From: Delphinapterus leucas
Lineage: Eukaryota; Chordata; Mammalia; Artiodactyla; Monodontidae
NCBI RefSeq assembly: GCF_002288925.2
Contig: NW_022098026.1
Coordinates: 18,679,823-18,743,822 of the forward strand
Length of the DNA: 64,000 bases
Reading direction: 5' to 3'
Below the pieces are notes generated by a model that was not told where the DNA came from, ran no database searches, and worked only from the letters and a program-made list of their open reading frames with translations. The position numbers were made by a program, and so were the translations under genes. Numbering within the stretch: position 1 is the first letter of the stretch; every line of letters begins with the position of its first letter. Shown here one piece after another: positions 43,958 through 56,257 of this stretch.

Positions 43958-44084
43958 TTAAAGAAACAAAAAAAGTTAATTTGGTGGTATATGAAGAAAA
44001 TCTAAAACAGGATCTCTGTTTCATTTATGGACCTTTATTTTATTCTTTGGTCTGAGATTCTTTTTTTCTGAGTTGACTTTTTAG

Positions 44085-44187
44085 GTTCCACGTGTACCAA
44101 TGCATACACTCGCCATGGTTGTACCTCCACAGGAACCTGACAGAACTTTACAGGAGAACTCTCCTGCTGTTTTAGGAGTACAAAAAG
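44085..44187 (+). CDS. ANKHD1: ANKHD1 exon 14: linker after ankyrin block 1
   Basis: 103 nt starting in phase 0 and ending with one G of a Gly codon. It encodes VPRVPMHTLAMVVPPQEPDR, then TLQENSPAVLGVQK, a Pro-rich, probably disordered linker between repeat 15 and the coiled coil. LAMVVPPQEPD is shared with ANKRD17, while LGVQKGTSKQKSSSLQ (continuing in the next exon) is ANKHD1-like. The donor gttagt at 44188 lacks the usual A at +3. Confidence 0.95.
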
Positions 44188-45674
44188 GTTAGTTCTTGAA
44201 CTATTTTCCTTAAAATGGGTATTTTATCACCTAAAGTATGAATTCATAAAGGTACTTTAATGGTACACAGTTACTGTGTATCCAGAATTGAGGTAGGTAA
44301 TTCTGACAAATGCTAATCATCTTACATATTATTTAAAATAGAAAAGACACAACTACTAGGAAAAATGATTTCTTAAAATGCTAACATACTTCTAGGTGTC
44401 GTTTTCATCTGGCGTAGGCAAAAATACTTAAGCATATACCAAGTTCTTCATTATATTAAATAAAGTAGCAAATTATATTAAAGTAGCAAAAATTTATCAG
44501 GCATTCATTTTTCATTTCACAATTCTTTAGCTAAACAGTAATATGAGGAATGAAAATATGTTTGCTGTCAAGTCTTAGTAGCATTGATTCAGTTTGGTGA
44601 GTGAGAAGTTTAAGAATTATATTTAGTTTCTTTCATGTAATGCTGAATATATGGCTTAACATCTGTCAATATGTGAACACGGACAAATAACTATAAAAAA
44701 GTATATGAATAATATCCAAGTGAATATCAAGGTGTATACATTATTTAAAGGACTCACGTTTATGAGCTCTGTTATTTTTCTGCTGTATTTTCATTTGTAG
44801 ATATAAAGTACCTTCACTTGGTAATAATGTATGTGGTTGTCCTACCTGAGTTCTCTGAAATAAAGAAAATAGGTAATATGTAAAGTATTAAAAACTATTA
44901 TATGTAAAACAAATGTATAAGCGTATTTCATTCATTATATGACAATGAAGTTCTAGATTTTTGAAATCACAGTGAAGTGTATAAGTATGTATTTGTATCT
45001 TTAACACAGCTTTAAGTGAAGTTGGTAAGGAATGACTATACAGCAGCAAACAGAAGCTTCTTTCAAATTAATGTCAATTTTAGTAATTTTAGAGTATTGT
45101 GGGCCTTCACCAAGGATTACTTTATTTCTGAACTATTAATTTCAGAGATAAAATACCTGTAGTCTCTCTGACTTAAGCTAATTCTAGCAGTTTTCCATTG
45201 GACACCTAGCTATTCAAACTTCAGAAAATGAAGACTGCTCTTTTTAGTCTTAAGAAATAAAAAACAAATTAAGCATGTACTTGTTAAGGAATCTGAGTAT
45301 CCTAACTGGCTAACAGCCTTTAGTAAAATATTTAAACCTAAATGCCTCTGTTTTTGTTGCTCTTTGTTTGGCTATATCCTATAGAGGACTGTAGTAACTT
45401 TGGCTAGGGAAATTCAGTACTAAATAAGAAATCATTTAAAAAATATTTATTAACACAGAGCCACAAAATAACCAAGAAATAAGCTAGGAAGGACACAGAG
45501 TATGTGCAGAAAGGAAGTAGAACATTTTAAATTTAGATTTAATATGTAAGTCAACTGAAACGTTTGGGTAGTGACTTTTTAAGTTGATACTCAAGTGAGT
45601 AATCATATTTTTGCTTACTGAAATACCTTCTTATACTGAGTAGCTACTTATTTTCTTCACTTTGATGTTTTTTG

Positions 45675-45989
45675 TTTTTTTATAAATTTATTTGTTTATT
45701 TTTGGCTGCGTTGGGTCTTTGTTGCTGCGTGCAGGCTTTCTCTAGTTGCAGCGGGTGGGGGCCACTCCTTGCTGCAGTGCGCGGGCCTCTCATTGTGGCA
45801 GCCTCTCTCATTGCAGAGCACGGGCTCTAGGCCCATGGGCTTCAGTAGTTGTGGCACGCAGGCTCAGTAGTTGTGGCGCACGGGCCCAGTTACTCTGCAG
45901 CATGTGGGATCCTCCTGGAACAGGGCTTGAACCTGTGTCCCCTGCACTGGCAGGTGGACTGCTAACCACTGCACCACCAAGGAAGTCCC
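45675..45989 (-). repeat. CHR-1-like SINE, antisense
   Basis: T-rich tail, ggctgcgttgggtctttgtt, 'gtagttgtgg' blocks and head ending caccaaggaagtccc. Target-site duplication tgatgtttt at 45663 and 45990. Confidence 0.92.
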
Positions 45990-47389
45990 TGATGTTTTAT
46001 TACTTACTGAATAGTGTCAAAATGAACTAACCTTTTAAGGAATCTTTCATTTTACTAAATTATTAGGGAAGGAAAAAATTAACACTTGTATCTAGACACT
46101 TGGCACTTGCTGTTGCCAGATGCCAAGTGGTGTTGCCAACCCAACATTTATTTATGTGGGAGCAAGCTGTGATAATGCATTGCATTAAGATTTCATGTTA
46201 GTATTGATATAAATCGTGTGCGTAATAGAATATTATATCACTGTAAGTTAGGAAAAATCAATTGATGATGTAAAAGTACACATTGAATCACCTGGGTAGA
46301 TAGATCTATCTTGAATTATTAAATATATATTATTTTCTCCCTAAAGTGGCTTTTTCTTAAAATTTCTCATTTATGTAGCTAGAGAAGTTCCTTTGAGTGA
46401 TGAAATTGCTGTTTGACCATTTTGCTTTTTTATTTTTCCTAAGTCCATAGATTATACCTGCATTGCATATGTGGCTAGGGATGGAGGAAGGATTCTTACT
46501 CTCTAGGACTCTCTTTCTATTCTAGCAATCATCTTTTCAAGTTTATAACATTTTACTCCTATCTGAAGTCTTTATTCTTATCTGCATCCTTTTAAAATAT
46601 ATTCATGCCCATAAATCTTACCCAGGTGTTTCTTATATATCCTACTATAACATTCTTTTCTTTCATGTGCACCATTCATCCAGGCTCCTTCCATCTTGAC
46701 TCATATTCTCCTGATTTAGGCAGCTAATCTCACTTATTCTTTGTTAGTTTTCAAGGATTTGAGATCCTAGCTGGCATCTGACAGAGGCCTCAGAATCACC
46801 TTTATAAACAAAATGTGAAACTAGGTAAGAGTGATATGCTCAGTTTTCTAGCATTGTTTAGCTTTATCATCTATAGTTATGAATATTCACATGGGAAAGG
46901 ATACATAAGTAATATCAAACCTTTGTCTTTCCAAATTTAATATTGTAAATAAATTTGTTGATTGAAGCCACTTGTTGCATCTCATTCATTTGTAGTAACT
47001 GATTCTACAGAGATCCTAAAATAGGATTCTGATTATTCTTTGTGTAGAACTAATTAATCCGTTGCAAAGCATTAAAATTATGTCAAGATAAACAATACAC
47101 ATCTTTTGTGTGCACCTCAAGGCCCTCTTGAGGAGTCATTTCTCTGAACTCCTATAGCACTTTATTGGATCTTCCTTCTGGCTCTGGTCACTCCTGCACC
47201 TTCTTCACCTCCCCTTTGGACTTCAAGTGTGGAAGGTTGAGTTAATCATACTTAATTCCTGGACTTTGTCATCATGGCTCTCTGCTCTTGTTTTACTTTG
47301 TTCCTTTTTATCCCTTTTTCCATGCCCATACTTGCCCTTAGGCAGTCATTCTAACGTGTTTGATTTGCAGATTCTTTTGCTCTTACAAG

Positions 47390-47890
47390 TTCTTATAAAA
47401 TGTTTACTACTTTATATATTTTTAAATTTACATAAATGGTATTATGCTGTAGATCCTGTTTTGTGTTTTACTTTTTTCACCAGCACTGTTTTTAAGATCT
47501 ATCCATATGTCTACCTCTAGATTGTTTCTACCTGCAGCATACATAGTGTTTCATCCTGTATATCCTCTGTTTTTTACTTGTCCTTTCTCTCAGTGACGGG
47601 TACCCAGATTGTCTCTCATTCCCCACCACCACAGACAATGCTGTGGTGAAAATTCTGGTACAGTCCCCTTATGGATCTGTATGAGAATTTCTCTGGGATA
47701 AACTCAGGAGCAGAATTGCCTGTCATAGGAATGCGTAATGTTTATCTGACAAAGTACTGTGAATACACTCTTTAGAATGCTACAGCAGTTTACACTCCCA
47801 GCAGCAATGTGTAAGGGTTACTGTATTATACGCCCCCATCCCATTTCCATATCTGCCAACGCTTGGCTTTATCCTTTTATTTGGATTTGT
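47390..47890 (-). repeat. Old L1-like fragment, antisense, probable
   Basis: taaatggtattatgctgtag, ttcaccagcactgtttttaa and tacactcccagcagcaatgt match decayed antisense L1 3' phrases. Confidence 0.45.
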
Positions 47891-48020
47891 ACATTTTTAT
47901 CTCCCCTTTTAGACTGTAAGCTCCTCGAGGGCAGGGTTTAGGTTGCTTGTCTTTGTATGGTCCACTATGGCTTGCTTGTACTAGACGTTAAATATTTGTT
48001 GAATAAATTAATAAATGCCA
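47890..48020 (+). repeat. L2-type 3' end, probable
   Basis: gactgtaagctcctcgaggg, cagggtttaggttgcttgtc and aatatttgttgaataaatta follow the L2 3' end consensus. Confidence 0.6.
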
Positions 48021-48091
48021 GGCTAAGAATATAGATTATTCTGAAGGCAAAAGAAAATTATTAAGAATTTTTTTTTAATGTTGGTGCAGTT

Positions 48092-48389
48092 CTTTTTTTA
48101 TTTATTTATTTATTTATTTATTTATCTTTGGCTGTGTTGGGTCTTTGTTTCTGTGTGATGGCTTTCTCTAGTTGCGGCAAGCAGGGGCCACTCTTCATCG
48201 TGGTGCGCGGGCCTCTCACTGTCGCGTCCTCTTGTTGCGGAGCCCAGGCTCCAGACACGCAGGCTCAGTAGTTGTGGCACACGGGCTTAGTTGCTCCGTG
48301 GCATGTGGGATCTTCCCAGACCAGGGCTCGAACCTGTGTCCCCTGCATTGGCAGGCAGATTCTCAACCACTGCGCCACCAGGGAAGCCC
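48092..48389 (-). repeat. CHR-1-like SINE, antisense
   Basis: (attt)n tail, ggctgtgttgggtctttg, head ending ccaccagggaagccc. Flanks share aagaattttt (48062 and 48389). It forms a head-to-head pair with the SINE at 48462. Confidence 0.9.
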
Positions 48390-48461
48390 AAGAATTTTTA
48401 AGAAGAGCGACATTGTGATTAAAGGGGATGTTTAAGAACTTAATCAAGAAGCACTATTTTA

Positions 48462-48669
48462 GGGCTTCCCTGGTGGCACAGTGGTTGAGAATCCGCCTGC
48501 CGATGCAGGGGACACGAGTTCGTGCCCCGGTCCAGGAAGATCCCACATGCCGCGGAGCGGCTAGGCCAGTGAGCCATGGCCACTGAGCCTGCACGTCCGG
48601 AGGCTGTGCTCCGCAACGGGAGAGGCCACAACAGTGAGAGGCCCGCGTACTGCAAAAAAAAAAAAAAAA
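48462..48669 (+). repeat. CHR-2-like SINE
   Basis: gggcttccctggtggcacag head, full body and A17 tail. Flanking gaagcactattttag / gaagtactgttttag is a target-site duplication with two mismatches. Confidence 0.94.
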
Positions 48670-50222
48670 GGAAGTACTGTTTTAGACTGTTGGGGAACAG
48701 ATTGAAAACAGAACTGTAAATGTAAAGTAAGCATTAGGTTAACATGATGCTTTATATCCCAGAGTTGTTTATTGGAGTAGGTAACATGAAAAGTTCTCAT
48801 TTTAATATCAAATCATTAAAATTGTATAGAAAAATTATATGTACAGTGAATGAGGTTGAGTGTTTCTCTGGAAATTTTACTACTAATATTCTCTAGTTTA
48901 GTAGATTTCCATTAGTAATCATGCTTATGTGGATTTATATATGTCCAAATTTAATAATGTCTTTTAACATATAACTGCTTATGTCCATCTCATTTCCTCA
49001 CTCCCCATAAAAAAATAAAGGCCATGTTCTAAGCTGTCTCTATATCGTGGTTTCCTGTTGCAAACTTTTTTAATTAATGGAGGAAAAGTGAAAATTGAGG
49101 AAGTAGGGTAGTAACCAAACCAAAGAGATAAGATAGTAACTTTACCTGTGTTCCTAAATATTAATTTATGATATCACTCAATGCTACCAATGAGTAGACA
49201 ATGAATAGATTTATAATCTGACAGTGGGCGATGTCTGAGGAAGATGGAACTGTTTTATATTCTGGTGTCTTATACTACTACCTTCCTAGAGACTGAAATT
49301 TTGTTGCTAAAAGGACACTTGTTAACATTCTCTACTTTTCCCCAAAATGAAGTTGTTTCTTCAGCTTCTAGGAATAATTAGGTGACATTTGTTTTTTACC
49401 AACATGGCTTAGTCGTGATGTTGTAGCTTGTATTAGTGCTTTGATGTGTATCTAGGCAATCCCACTAACTCCATGGTTACAGATACTCAGTCATTGTCTA
49501 TTTGGGGAAGAACTGCTTTTTGTGCATTACTTTCACCATCCTCTGTTCTTCCTGCTACATATATTTTGGGCTTTTTGTCTCTATGTTCAGTTAAATAAGT
49601 TACTCTTTGTAATCTTGTGCTCTAAGCTTTTTGTATTTTATTTCTTAACAAGATACAGCCATTTCTCTCTGTTATTATCCTCAAAATTCTAGCCTTATTT
49701 TGGATTATCTTACTATTATAAGATTTTAAATCTGTGAATGTCCAATGTTGTCATAATTAATTACCAGTCTGATTAATGTTGAACTCTTACCTAATTTTCT
49801 TAATCTTAAATACAAATTACGAAACACAAATTACAAAATACAAAAACTATACAAGGGTGTTTTAAAATAATGTTGGAGGAGCATTCAGAACTTCTTTGCA
49901 GAACTTCTGAATTTACTCTGCTGATGTCATTGAATTTGTTACACAACTGAAAATTTCCTTGCTGGGCTCACAGATTTATACATTGCTATTTGTGGCAGTT
50001 AAACTCCCTTTTCCTACCAATGATTGTCATTAGGTACTTTGAACAAGTAAAGCAAACTATTATTTCCTATATGATCTTGCGGAAATAGTTATAAAATTAT
50101 CTCACAAACTAATGGCTTTTGCTCTGAAAGGATCAAGTCTGTTCCCACTACTTTGCTCAGAGAAGTATAAATTGAATATGGACAATACATTTTGCTGAAT
50201 TTTGCCTTTAAAAAATAACTAA

Positions 50223-50850
50223 TCATTGCAGCTCTATTTACAATAGCCAGGACATGGAAGCAACCTAAGTGTCCATCATCGGATGAATGGATAAAGATGT
50301 GGCACATATATACAATGGAATATTACTCAGCCATAAAAAGAAGTGAAATTGAGATATTTGTAGTGAGGTGGATGGACCTAGAGTCTGTCAAACAGAGTGA
50401 AGTAAGTCAGAAAGAGAAAAACAAATACCGTATGCTAACACATATATATGGAATCTAAGGAGAAAAAAAAAAAAGGTCATGAAGAACCTAGGGGTAAGAC
50501 GGGAATAAAGACACAGACCTACTAGAGAATGGACTTGAGGATGTGGGGAGGGGGAAGGGTAAGCTGTGACAAAGTGAGAGAGTGGCATGGACATATATAC
50601 ACTACCAAACGTAAAATAGATAGCTAGTGGGAGGCAGCTGCATAGCACAGGGAGATCAGCTCGGTGGTTTGTGACCACCTAGAGGGGTGGGATAGGGAGG
50701 GTGGGAGGGAGGGAGACGCAAGAGGGAAGAGATATGGGAACATATGTATATGTATGGCTGATTCACTTTGTTGTAAAGGAAACTGACACACCATTGTAAA
50801 GCAATTATACTCCAATAAAGATGTTAAAAAATAAATAAAATAAAATAAAA
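50223..50850 (+). mobile_element. 5'-truncated L1 3' end
   Basis: Starts cattgcagctctatttacaa, continues through ggaatattactcagccataa and the 3' UTR (gggagatcagctcggtggtt), and ends in an (aataa)n tail. The flanking motif aataacta appears before (50214) and after (about 50875). About 600 bp of L1 3' end, no coding capacity. It gives a template for the sequence missing in the 13933 gap. Confidence 0.88.
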
Positions 50851-51245
50851 CATTCGTTAGTATTAAAAATAATAATAATAACTAAGTCTTTAATTGCAGT
50901 GATTTTGGAACTGTGGTTGTCTGACCTTGTTAAAGACAGTATCTCAGGGAAAACCTGTTAGACTTTTTTTGATAATAACATGTTGCAAATATTTGAGCTA
51001 CCTGCAGTTTTGAGTTCTCCTATTCTAGCAAAAAAAGTAGTGAAATCTCTTATTTTTTTGTCCAGTAGTTTTGTCACCCTCTTGCAGTTCTGAGCATTTA
51101 AACATCTAATGGATTATTTTTTTCCTTTGGACCTAAGAATCATTTTGAATGCATTGGATGAGCTTATTTTTAAATCTGAAGTTACATATGTTATTCATAT
51201 ATATTGACTACAGTCCTTAAGAATAGACAACTGTTTTTTACCCAG

Positions 51246-51462
51246 TTTTTTTTTGTTGTTTTTTTTTTTGTGGTACGCGGGCCTCTCACTGCTGTGGCCT
51301 CTCCCGTTCTGGAGCACAGGCTCCGGACGCACAGGCTCCGCGGCCATGGCTCACGGTTCTAGCCGCTCCGCAGCATGTAGGATCCTCCCAGACCCGGGCA
51401 CGAACCCACATCCCCTGCATCGGCAGGTGGACTCTCAACCACTGCGCCACCAGGGAAGCCCC
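51246..51462 (-). repeat. CHR-2-like SINE, antisense
   Basis: T-rich tail, tggtacgcgggcctctcact, head ending caccagggaagcccc. Flanks share cccagtt. Confidence 0.93.
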
Positions 51463-51474
51463 CCAGTTGTTTTT

Positions 51475-51850
51475 AAACAGCTTTGTTGTTGTTTTAGTTT
51501 ACACACCATAAAAGTTCACTCATTTTAAATGTACAATACAATGACTTTTAGAAAATTTACATAATTGCATAACCATCACCTCCATCAAGTTTTGGATCCA
51601 TCACTCCAAAAAAATCTCTCATGCCTGTTTGTGATCAATCCTCATTCTTAACCACTATAATCCAGGCAACCAGTATTTTCCTTTCTGTCGCTATAGATTT
51701 GCCTTTTCTCTGTAGATCTGTTATAAATGGAATTGTACGATATGTGGTCTTTTGTGTCTGGGTTCTTTCACTTAGCATAATGTTTTCAAGGTTCATCCAC
51801 GTTGTAGGCTATATCAGTAGTTCCTTTTTATTGCTGAATAGTCTCAGTTC
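51475..51850 (-). repeat. Old L1 (L1M-type) fragment, antisense, probable
   Basis: acacaccataaaagttcact, tacataattgcataaccatc and cacttagcataatgttttca then aggttcatccacgttgtag match antisense L1 phrases, similar to the segment at 6195. Confidence 0.55.
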
Positions 51851-52698
51851 TTCCTAAACAAGATTAAGCCTTGAATTTGCCTCTAAGTAGTTATTATATG
51901 TTTCCTCCACTTTATGCCCAGATGTTAAGATTGTTAATATTGATAATTATTTTGCCATGAGGGGAGTAAATTAATTTAAGTGTGATCGAAAACCTTAAAT
52001 TAATATACAGTTACTTCATTTTTAACATACACTGTCAATATGAGTAATCCTATATGGGAAGTCTGATTTTCTCCTAGGTATTATTCATTGTTTCTCTCAT
52101 AGACTTTTATGTGAAGAGTTTATTTAAACTCAGAATAATTGTCCTTTGTGATATAAGTTTAATACAGTGTTCAGGTACAGAAGTGTTTAAGACTTAATTA
52201 ATGAAAAATTTTAGAAGGTTATATCTTAAAAATTGATTTCAAATTATATTTTAATATAATAAAGAAACATTTTGGCAGTTTGAAAGGCACTTTTCCCTAC
52301 TTTGATCTACAAGTTACAGTTTCTTGCAGTAACCTGTACTAATATTGTAAAAAGAACAATTGGGCAGTCAAGCCAACATTAATGATACCCTCAACATTAT
52401 TTTGATACTGCTTTAGATTTGATGTTCTTTAAAAAGTCCAATTAAATAAGCAGAATTTTGAGGTTCTTTCCTCTTTGATTTCCTTTTCTCCCTAATCCTG
52501 TGTTTTCCAAAATCATCCAATCCTATAAATATTAGATTTTTTTTAATTGAAAAAGTCACATTTTTTGAATTGGCAACATCCCTGTTTGTGCTATGTAAAA
52601 TAGATGAGTCTGGTCTTTAATCTACCTACAACTGGTATGAATCTGAACATTCATTCTATAGCATTAGTTATATGGGTTTTGGGAGGGAAGTATGTGGT

Positions 52699-52715
52699 GG
52701 GGGGCGGAGGGAGGG

Positions 52716-52758
<43 letters not shown>
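52699..52758 (+). promoter_or_regulatory. ANKHD1: G-quadruplex motif plus T37 tract before exon 15
   Basis: 52699-52720 has four G-runs (ggggggcggagggagggctg then gg) that meet the G3+N1-7 rule, directly followed by 37 T (52722-52758) and AG (52759-52760). The real acceptor, cttag, is 35 nt further on. Confidence 0.8.
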
Positions 52759-52760
<2 letters not shown>

Positions 52761-52795
52761 CATGGCATATTTTCAAACATTTTTCATGTGCTTAG

Positions 52796-53551
52796 GTACA
52801 TCCAAGCAGAAGTCCAGTTCCCTGCAGGTAGCAGATCAGGACGTACTGCCACCTTTTCACCCATACCAGCCTTTGGAGTGCATAGTAGAGGAGACTGAAG
52901 GAAAACTGAATGAACTGGGACAAAGAATTAGTGCTATTGAAAAAGCACAGCTTAAATCATTGGAGTTAATTCAAGGTGAACCTCTGAACAAAGATAAGAT
53001 AGAAGAACTTAAAAAGAACAGAGAAGAGCAAGTCCAGAAGAAGAAGAAAATACTGAAGGAACTGCAGAAAGTGGAAAGGCAGTTGCAGATGAAAACACAG
53101 CAGCAATTTACCAAAGAATACTTGGAAACCAAAGGTCAGAAAGACACAGTATCTCCACACCAGCAGTGCTCTCATAGAGGAGTCTTCCCAGAAGGGGAAG
53201 GAGATGGTAGTCTCCCAGAGGATCACTTTTCAGAGTTACCTCAGGTTGACACAATCTTATTTAAAGATAATGATGTTGATGAGCAACAGTCTCCACCATC
53301 GGCAGAACAAATTGATTTTGTCCCAGTCCAGCCTTTATCATCTCCACAGTGTAACTTTTCCAGTGAATTAGGTTCTAATGGGACAAATTCTCTTGAACTT
53401 CAGAAAGTATCAGGTAATCATCAGATTATAGGACAGCCTCAGATTGCTATTACTGGACACGATCAGGGGCTGTTAGTGCAAGAACCAGATGGACTAATGG
53501 TTGCAACTCCAGCCCAGACGCTTACCGACACTCTTGATGACCTGATAGCAG
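52796..53551 (+). CDS. ANKHD1: ANKHD1 exon 15: linker, coiled coil and glutamine/serine-rich region
   Basis: 756 nt, the largest exon here; entered with GT of a split Gly codon and left with one G of an Ala codon. It starts TSKQKSSSLQVADQD. A long charged heptad-like helix follows (EGKLNELGQRISAIEKAQ; KIEELKKNREEQVQKKKKIL; KELQKVERQLQMKTQQQ), predicted coiled coil. The rest is acidic, Ser/Pro/Gln-rich and probably disordered, ending QTLTDTLDDLIA. These sequences match ANKHD1 rather than ANKRD17, which has a longer Gln tract here. Donor gtgggt at 53552; without splicing the frame stops at 53587-53589. Confidence 0.96.
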
Positions 53552-54146
53552 GTGGGTTAAGAAATATACCTGTAATAATTTCTCTTTAATCTTTGTGCTC
53601 AACTTCTTTACATGACTTTCCCAAAACACCAACTTGGTGCTTTTCCATTTTAGAACTATCTTTATAAAATTACTCATTTCTTGAGGTGTTTTGGAAGTGA
53701 ATTTAACTAAACTCTACAATACTAACACACAAAAGTGTGTTTTCCCTCTTCTTTTTTGTTATTTGCAAAAGCAAAGAAATAAAGTTGCCATGATCCTTTA
53801 TTTTAGCCCTTTGGTATCAAAATCACCCTGTGTTGTATCTTGGGTAGGAGATCTCAAAATAGAATTTCTTTGTAGGCTTTAGAGATAATCATATAAGGTT
53901 AGACATTTAATTTTCCTGCTGGTGATTTTCATATTTGGAAATCAGAATTCTAAATCGCATTGCTTTTTCTTTATTTATAATTTTATTAGATCAATTTAAA
54001 TATTTCTAATTAAAAGGGATGTTCAGAAAAAAACTATAAACATTCCATGTTTTTAAAATATTTGTGGTTAGAAGATCATTGTCAACTTGATAACGATTTG
54101 GAGATTGGGATTTTTGTATTAACTGTCTTGATGAAAGCACACAGAC

Positions 54147-54147
54147 A

Positions 54148-54190
<43 letters not shown>
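54147..54190. repeat. (CA)n microsatellite
   Basis: About 21 uninterrupted CA units, a good candidate length polymorphism. Confidence 0.97.
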
Positions 54191-54191
<1 letters not shown>

Positions 54192-55510
54192 CAAAGCAAA
54201 AAAGAAACCAGCCTTATAAACTTACAGTATATGTTTCTGTTTATTGTTGTGTGGAAAATTACAACTAGATATGAAATGAGGTGCACAAGTTTACTTTCCG
54301 TTTCATTGTCCTTGCAGCAGTGGGAAAACAGTGCAATTAATCATTTACCTTCCTAAAGATGGCTGGTGAATGTATCACCTCCATGAGAGCCCAGTTCAGA
54401 AATGCAGCCAGAATGGCTGTTGACAGTGGATGAAGACCAAGAACTAAGATGTAGCTGGAGTGATATTCAAAGGCAGGCCAGTCCTCTGTCTCTTGATTGC
54501 AACATTTTTTTTCTTTACTGTTGTCTGTTTCTTCTTGTCGTATTCTCCTCCCCTCCTCCCATCCCAGTTATGCTATCCCAGTTTCCTTTCTTCTTTTGTG
54601 AGCCTTTAGTCTTCCTAATCTTTACTGAATCTTTTAAAATGTGGAGTAAGATTACTTAATTCAGGAATTTTATTGGGCATGTGTATGACTTCAAGTGGTT
54701 ATAGAATTATAATAGTGCCTTTGAGGCTCCTCTGATATGTAATAGGTATTGCTGTGCAGAGGAGGAATGTCTTAGTTTTCATAAAGGAAATAAAAATGCT
54801 GGGAAATGTTTTAAGGAGTTAGATTCTTTATTCTTTACTTTTGTTTTTTATATCTTCAGCCCATAGCCACTTAACTCAAATTGACTTTGTGTCATTAGCA
54901 TTGCAAGTTGTTATAAATTTTGAATAAACTCTTATAGTTCATTTATGGTTCTGATTTCGAATCTGGTAAAAGCAGATATTGGAGTGTGAAGTATGATTAT
55001 AAATAATAATGATGAAACTGGTGACCTGAGAGTAACATTTTTAAGACTTAGGGTTCTATAAATATCATTATAATGTTCCTAATTAAGTACTCAGTTTGCA
55101 GTTACGAAACCCACATTATTGATCAGTTTAGTTTGTTGGAACTTAGGACCTGTCCTTTTTTTTTTTTTTTTTAAAAGGAGAAACAGCTCTAAAGGGAACT
55201 TGTAGGTGTTAACTTTATGGTAGTATTTACTGCTGTTTCTTGTAGAGGAGGTCAAATTCTGGTTATTTCACTGAAGTATTTGTTAAATTAAAATGACCTT
55301 TTACAAAATTCACATGAAACTTCAAAAAATTGGTTTAGAAAACATCTTTTAATTATATTTAACATTAATATAAATGAATAAAATTTAATTTCTCTTAGAC
55401 ATTAATGTCTAGTGACAGTTGCCCCACCATATTGTACAATATTCTTTTATTAATATACTTGAAAGTATAAATCCGTCAATACATTAAAAATTACACATTT
55501 TTCTCTCTCT

Positions 55511-55512
<2 letters not shown>

Positions 55513-55541
<29 letters not shown>

Positions 55542-55644
55542 GGCTGCTTGGCTTGTGGGATCTAGTTCCCCGACCAGGGATCAAACTCAGGCGCCCAGCA
55601 GTGACAGTGCCTAGTCCTAACCACTGAACCTCCAGGGAATTCCC
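55513..55644 (-). repeat. Short CHR-1-related SINE, antisense
   Basis: T28 tail, ggctgcttggcttgtgggat, ttccccgaccagggatcaaa (reversed B box) and head ending tccagggaattccc. About 130 bp. Confidence 0.82.
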
Positions 55645-56057
55645 TGAAAATTATCTTCATTTAAAATTTTTTTCATTTTGCTGAAGCTTACATTTTAAAA
55701 TATATAGCAATAATTAGATTTTCTTTGTTCAAAATGATGACTTACCTCAAAATTTAAAACTTTATTAAGTCTAAATTTCTCTTAATTTCTTAATTGAAGA
55801 TGAAATAAATAAGAATGAATTAGGTAAATACCTAATTCTTTGATTTTATGATATGTTAATATACCAGTAGAATTATAGATCAGACCAAAGATATAATTAA
55901 TTTTACCTAAATTAAATCTAGTTATCATTCCTCATATTTAATAAAAGAGAGGAAGAGAGGATACTGTACATCTTACAATTTTACTTTAGATAATATTCAT
56001 ATATAATAGCAATAAGTTTCACTCTTTAAATACAAGAGTATTTTTCTTTCTTCTTTT

Positions 56058-56257
56058 ATTTTTTTGCGGTACGTGAGCCTCTCACTGTTGTGGCCTCTCC
56101 CGTTGCGGAGCACAGGCTCCGGACACGCAGGCTCAGCGGCCATGGCTCACGGGCCCAGCCGCTCCGCGACATGTGGGATCTTCCCGGACCGGGGCACGAA
56201 CCCGTGTCCCCTGCATCAGCAGGCGGACTCTCAACCACTGCACCACCAGGGAAGCCC
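56058..56257 (-). repeat. CHR-2-like SINE, antisense
   Basis: T tail, gcggtacgtgagcctctcac, head ending caccagggaagccc. Target-site duplication aagagtatttttcttt at 56034 and 56258. Confidence 0.94.

Larger units (their letters stand above)
42514..44084 (+). other. ANKHD1: Intron 13 (1.57 kb)
   Basis: Holds an inverted SINE pair (42615-42955 antisense, 43079-43286 sense) and a pyrimidine-rich CTT/CTC tract (43852-43957). 43300-43840 shows nothing recognised. Acceptor ctttttag at 44077-44084. Confidence 0.85.
44188..52795 (+). other. ANKHD1: Intron 14 (8.6 kb)
   Basis: Contains SINEs at 45675, 48092, 48462 and 51246, an L1 3' end (50223-50850), older L1/L2-like relics (47390-48020, 51475-51850) and, at its end, a G-rich motif plus T37. 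44200-45660, 46000-47380, 48680-50220 and 51860-52670 show nothing else I can name. Confidence 0.8.

Noticed and set aside
43843..44055. Alanine/leucine-rich frame, possibly a secreted or membrane peptide
   Set aside because: Poly-Leu arises from the CTT/CTC simple repeat inside an intron; no conservation or gene context.
52672..53589. 305-codon frame taken as a complete gene
   Set aside because: Its first 40 or so codons are the G-rich/T37 intron end (poly-Phe), and its last 12 codons are intron. Only 52796-53551 is ANKHD1 exon.
54006..54268. Cys/Val-rich and His/Thr-rich frames
   Set aside because: Translation of the CA microsatellite.
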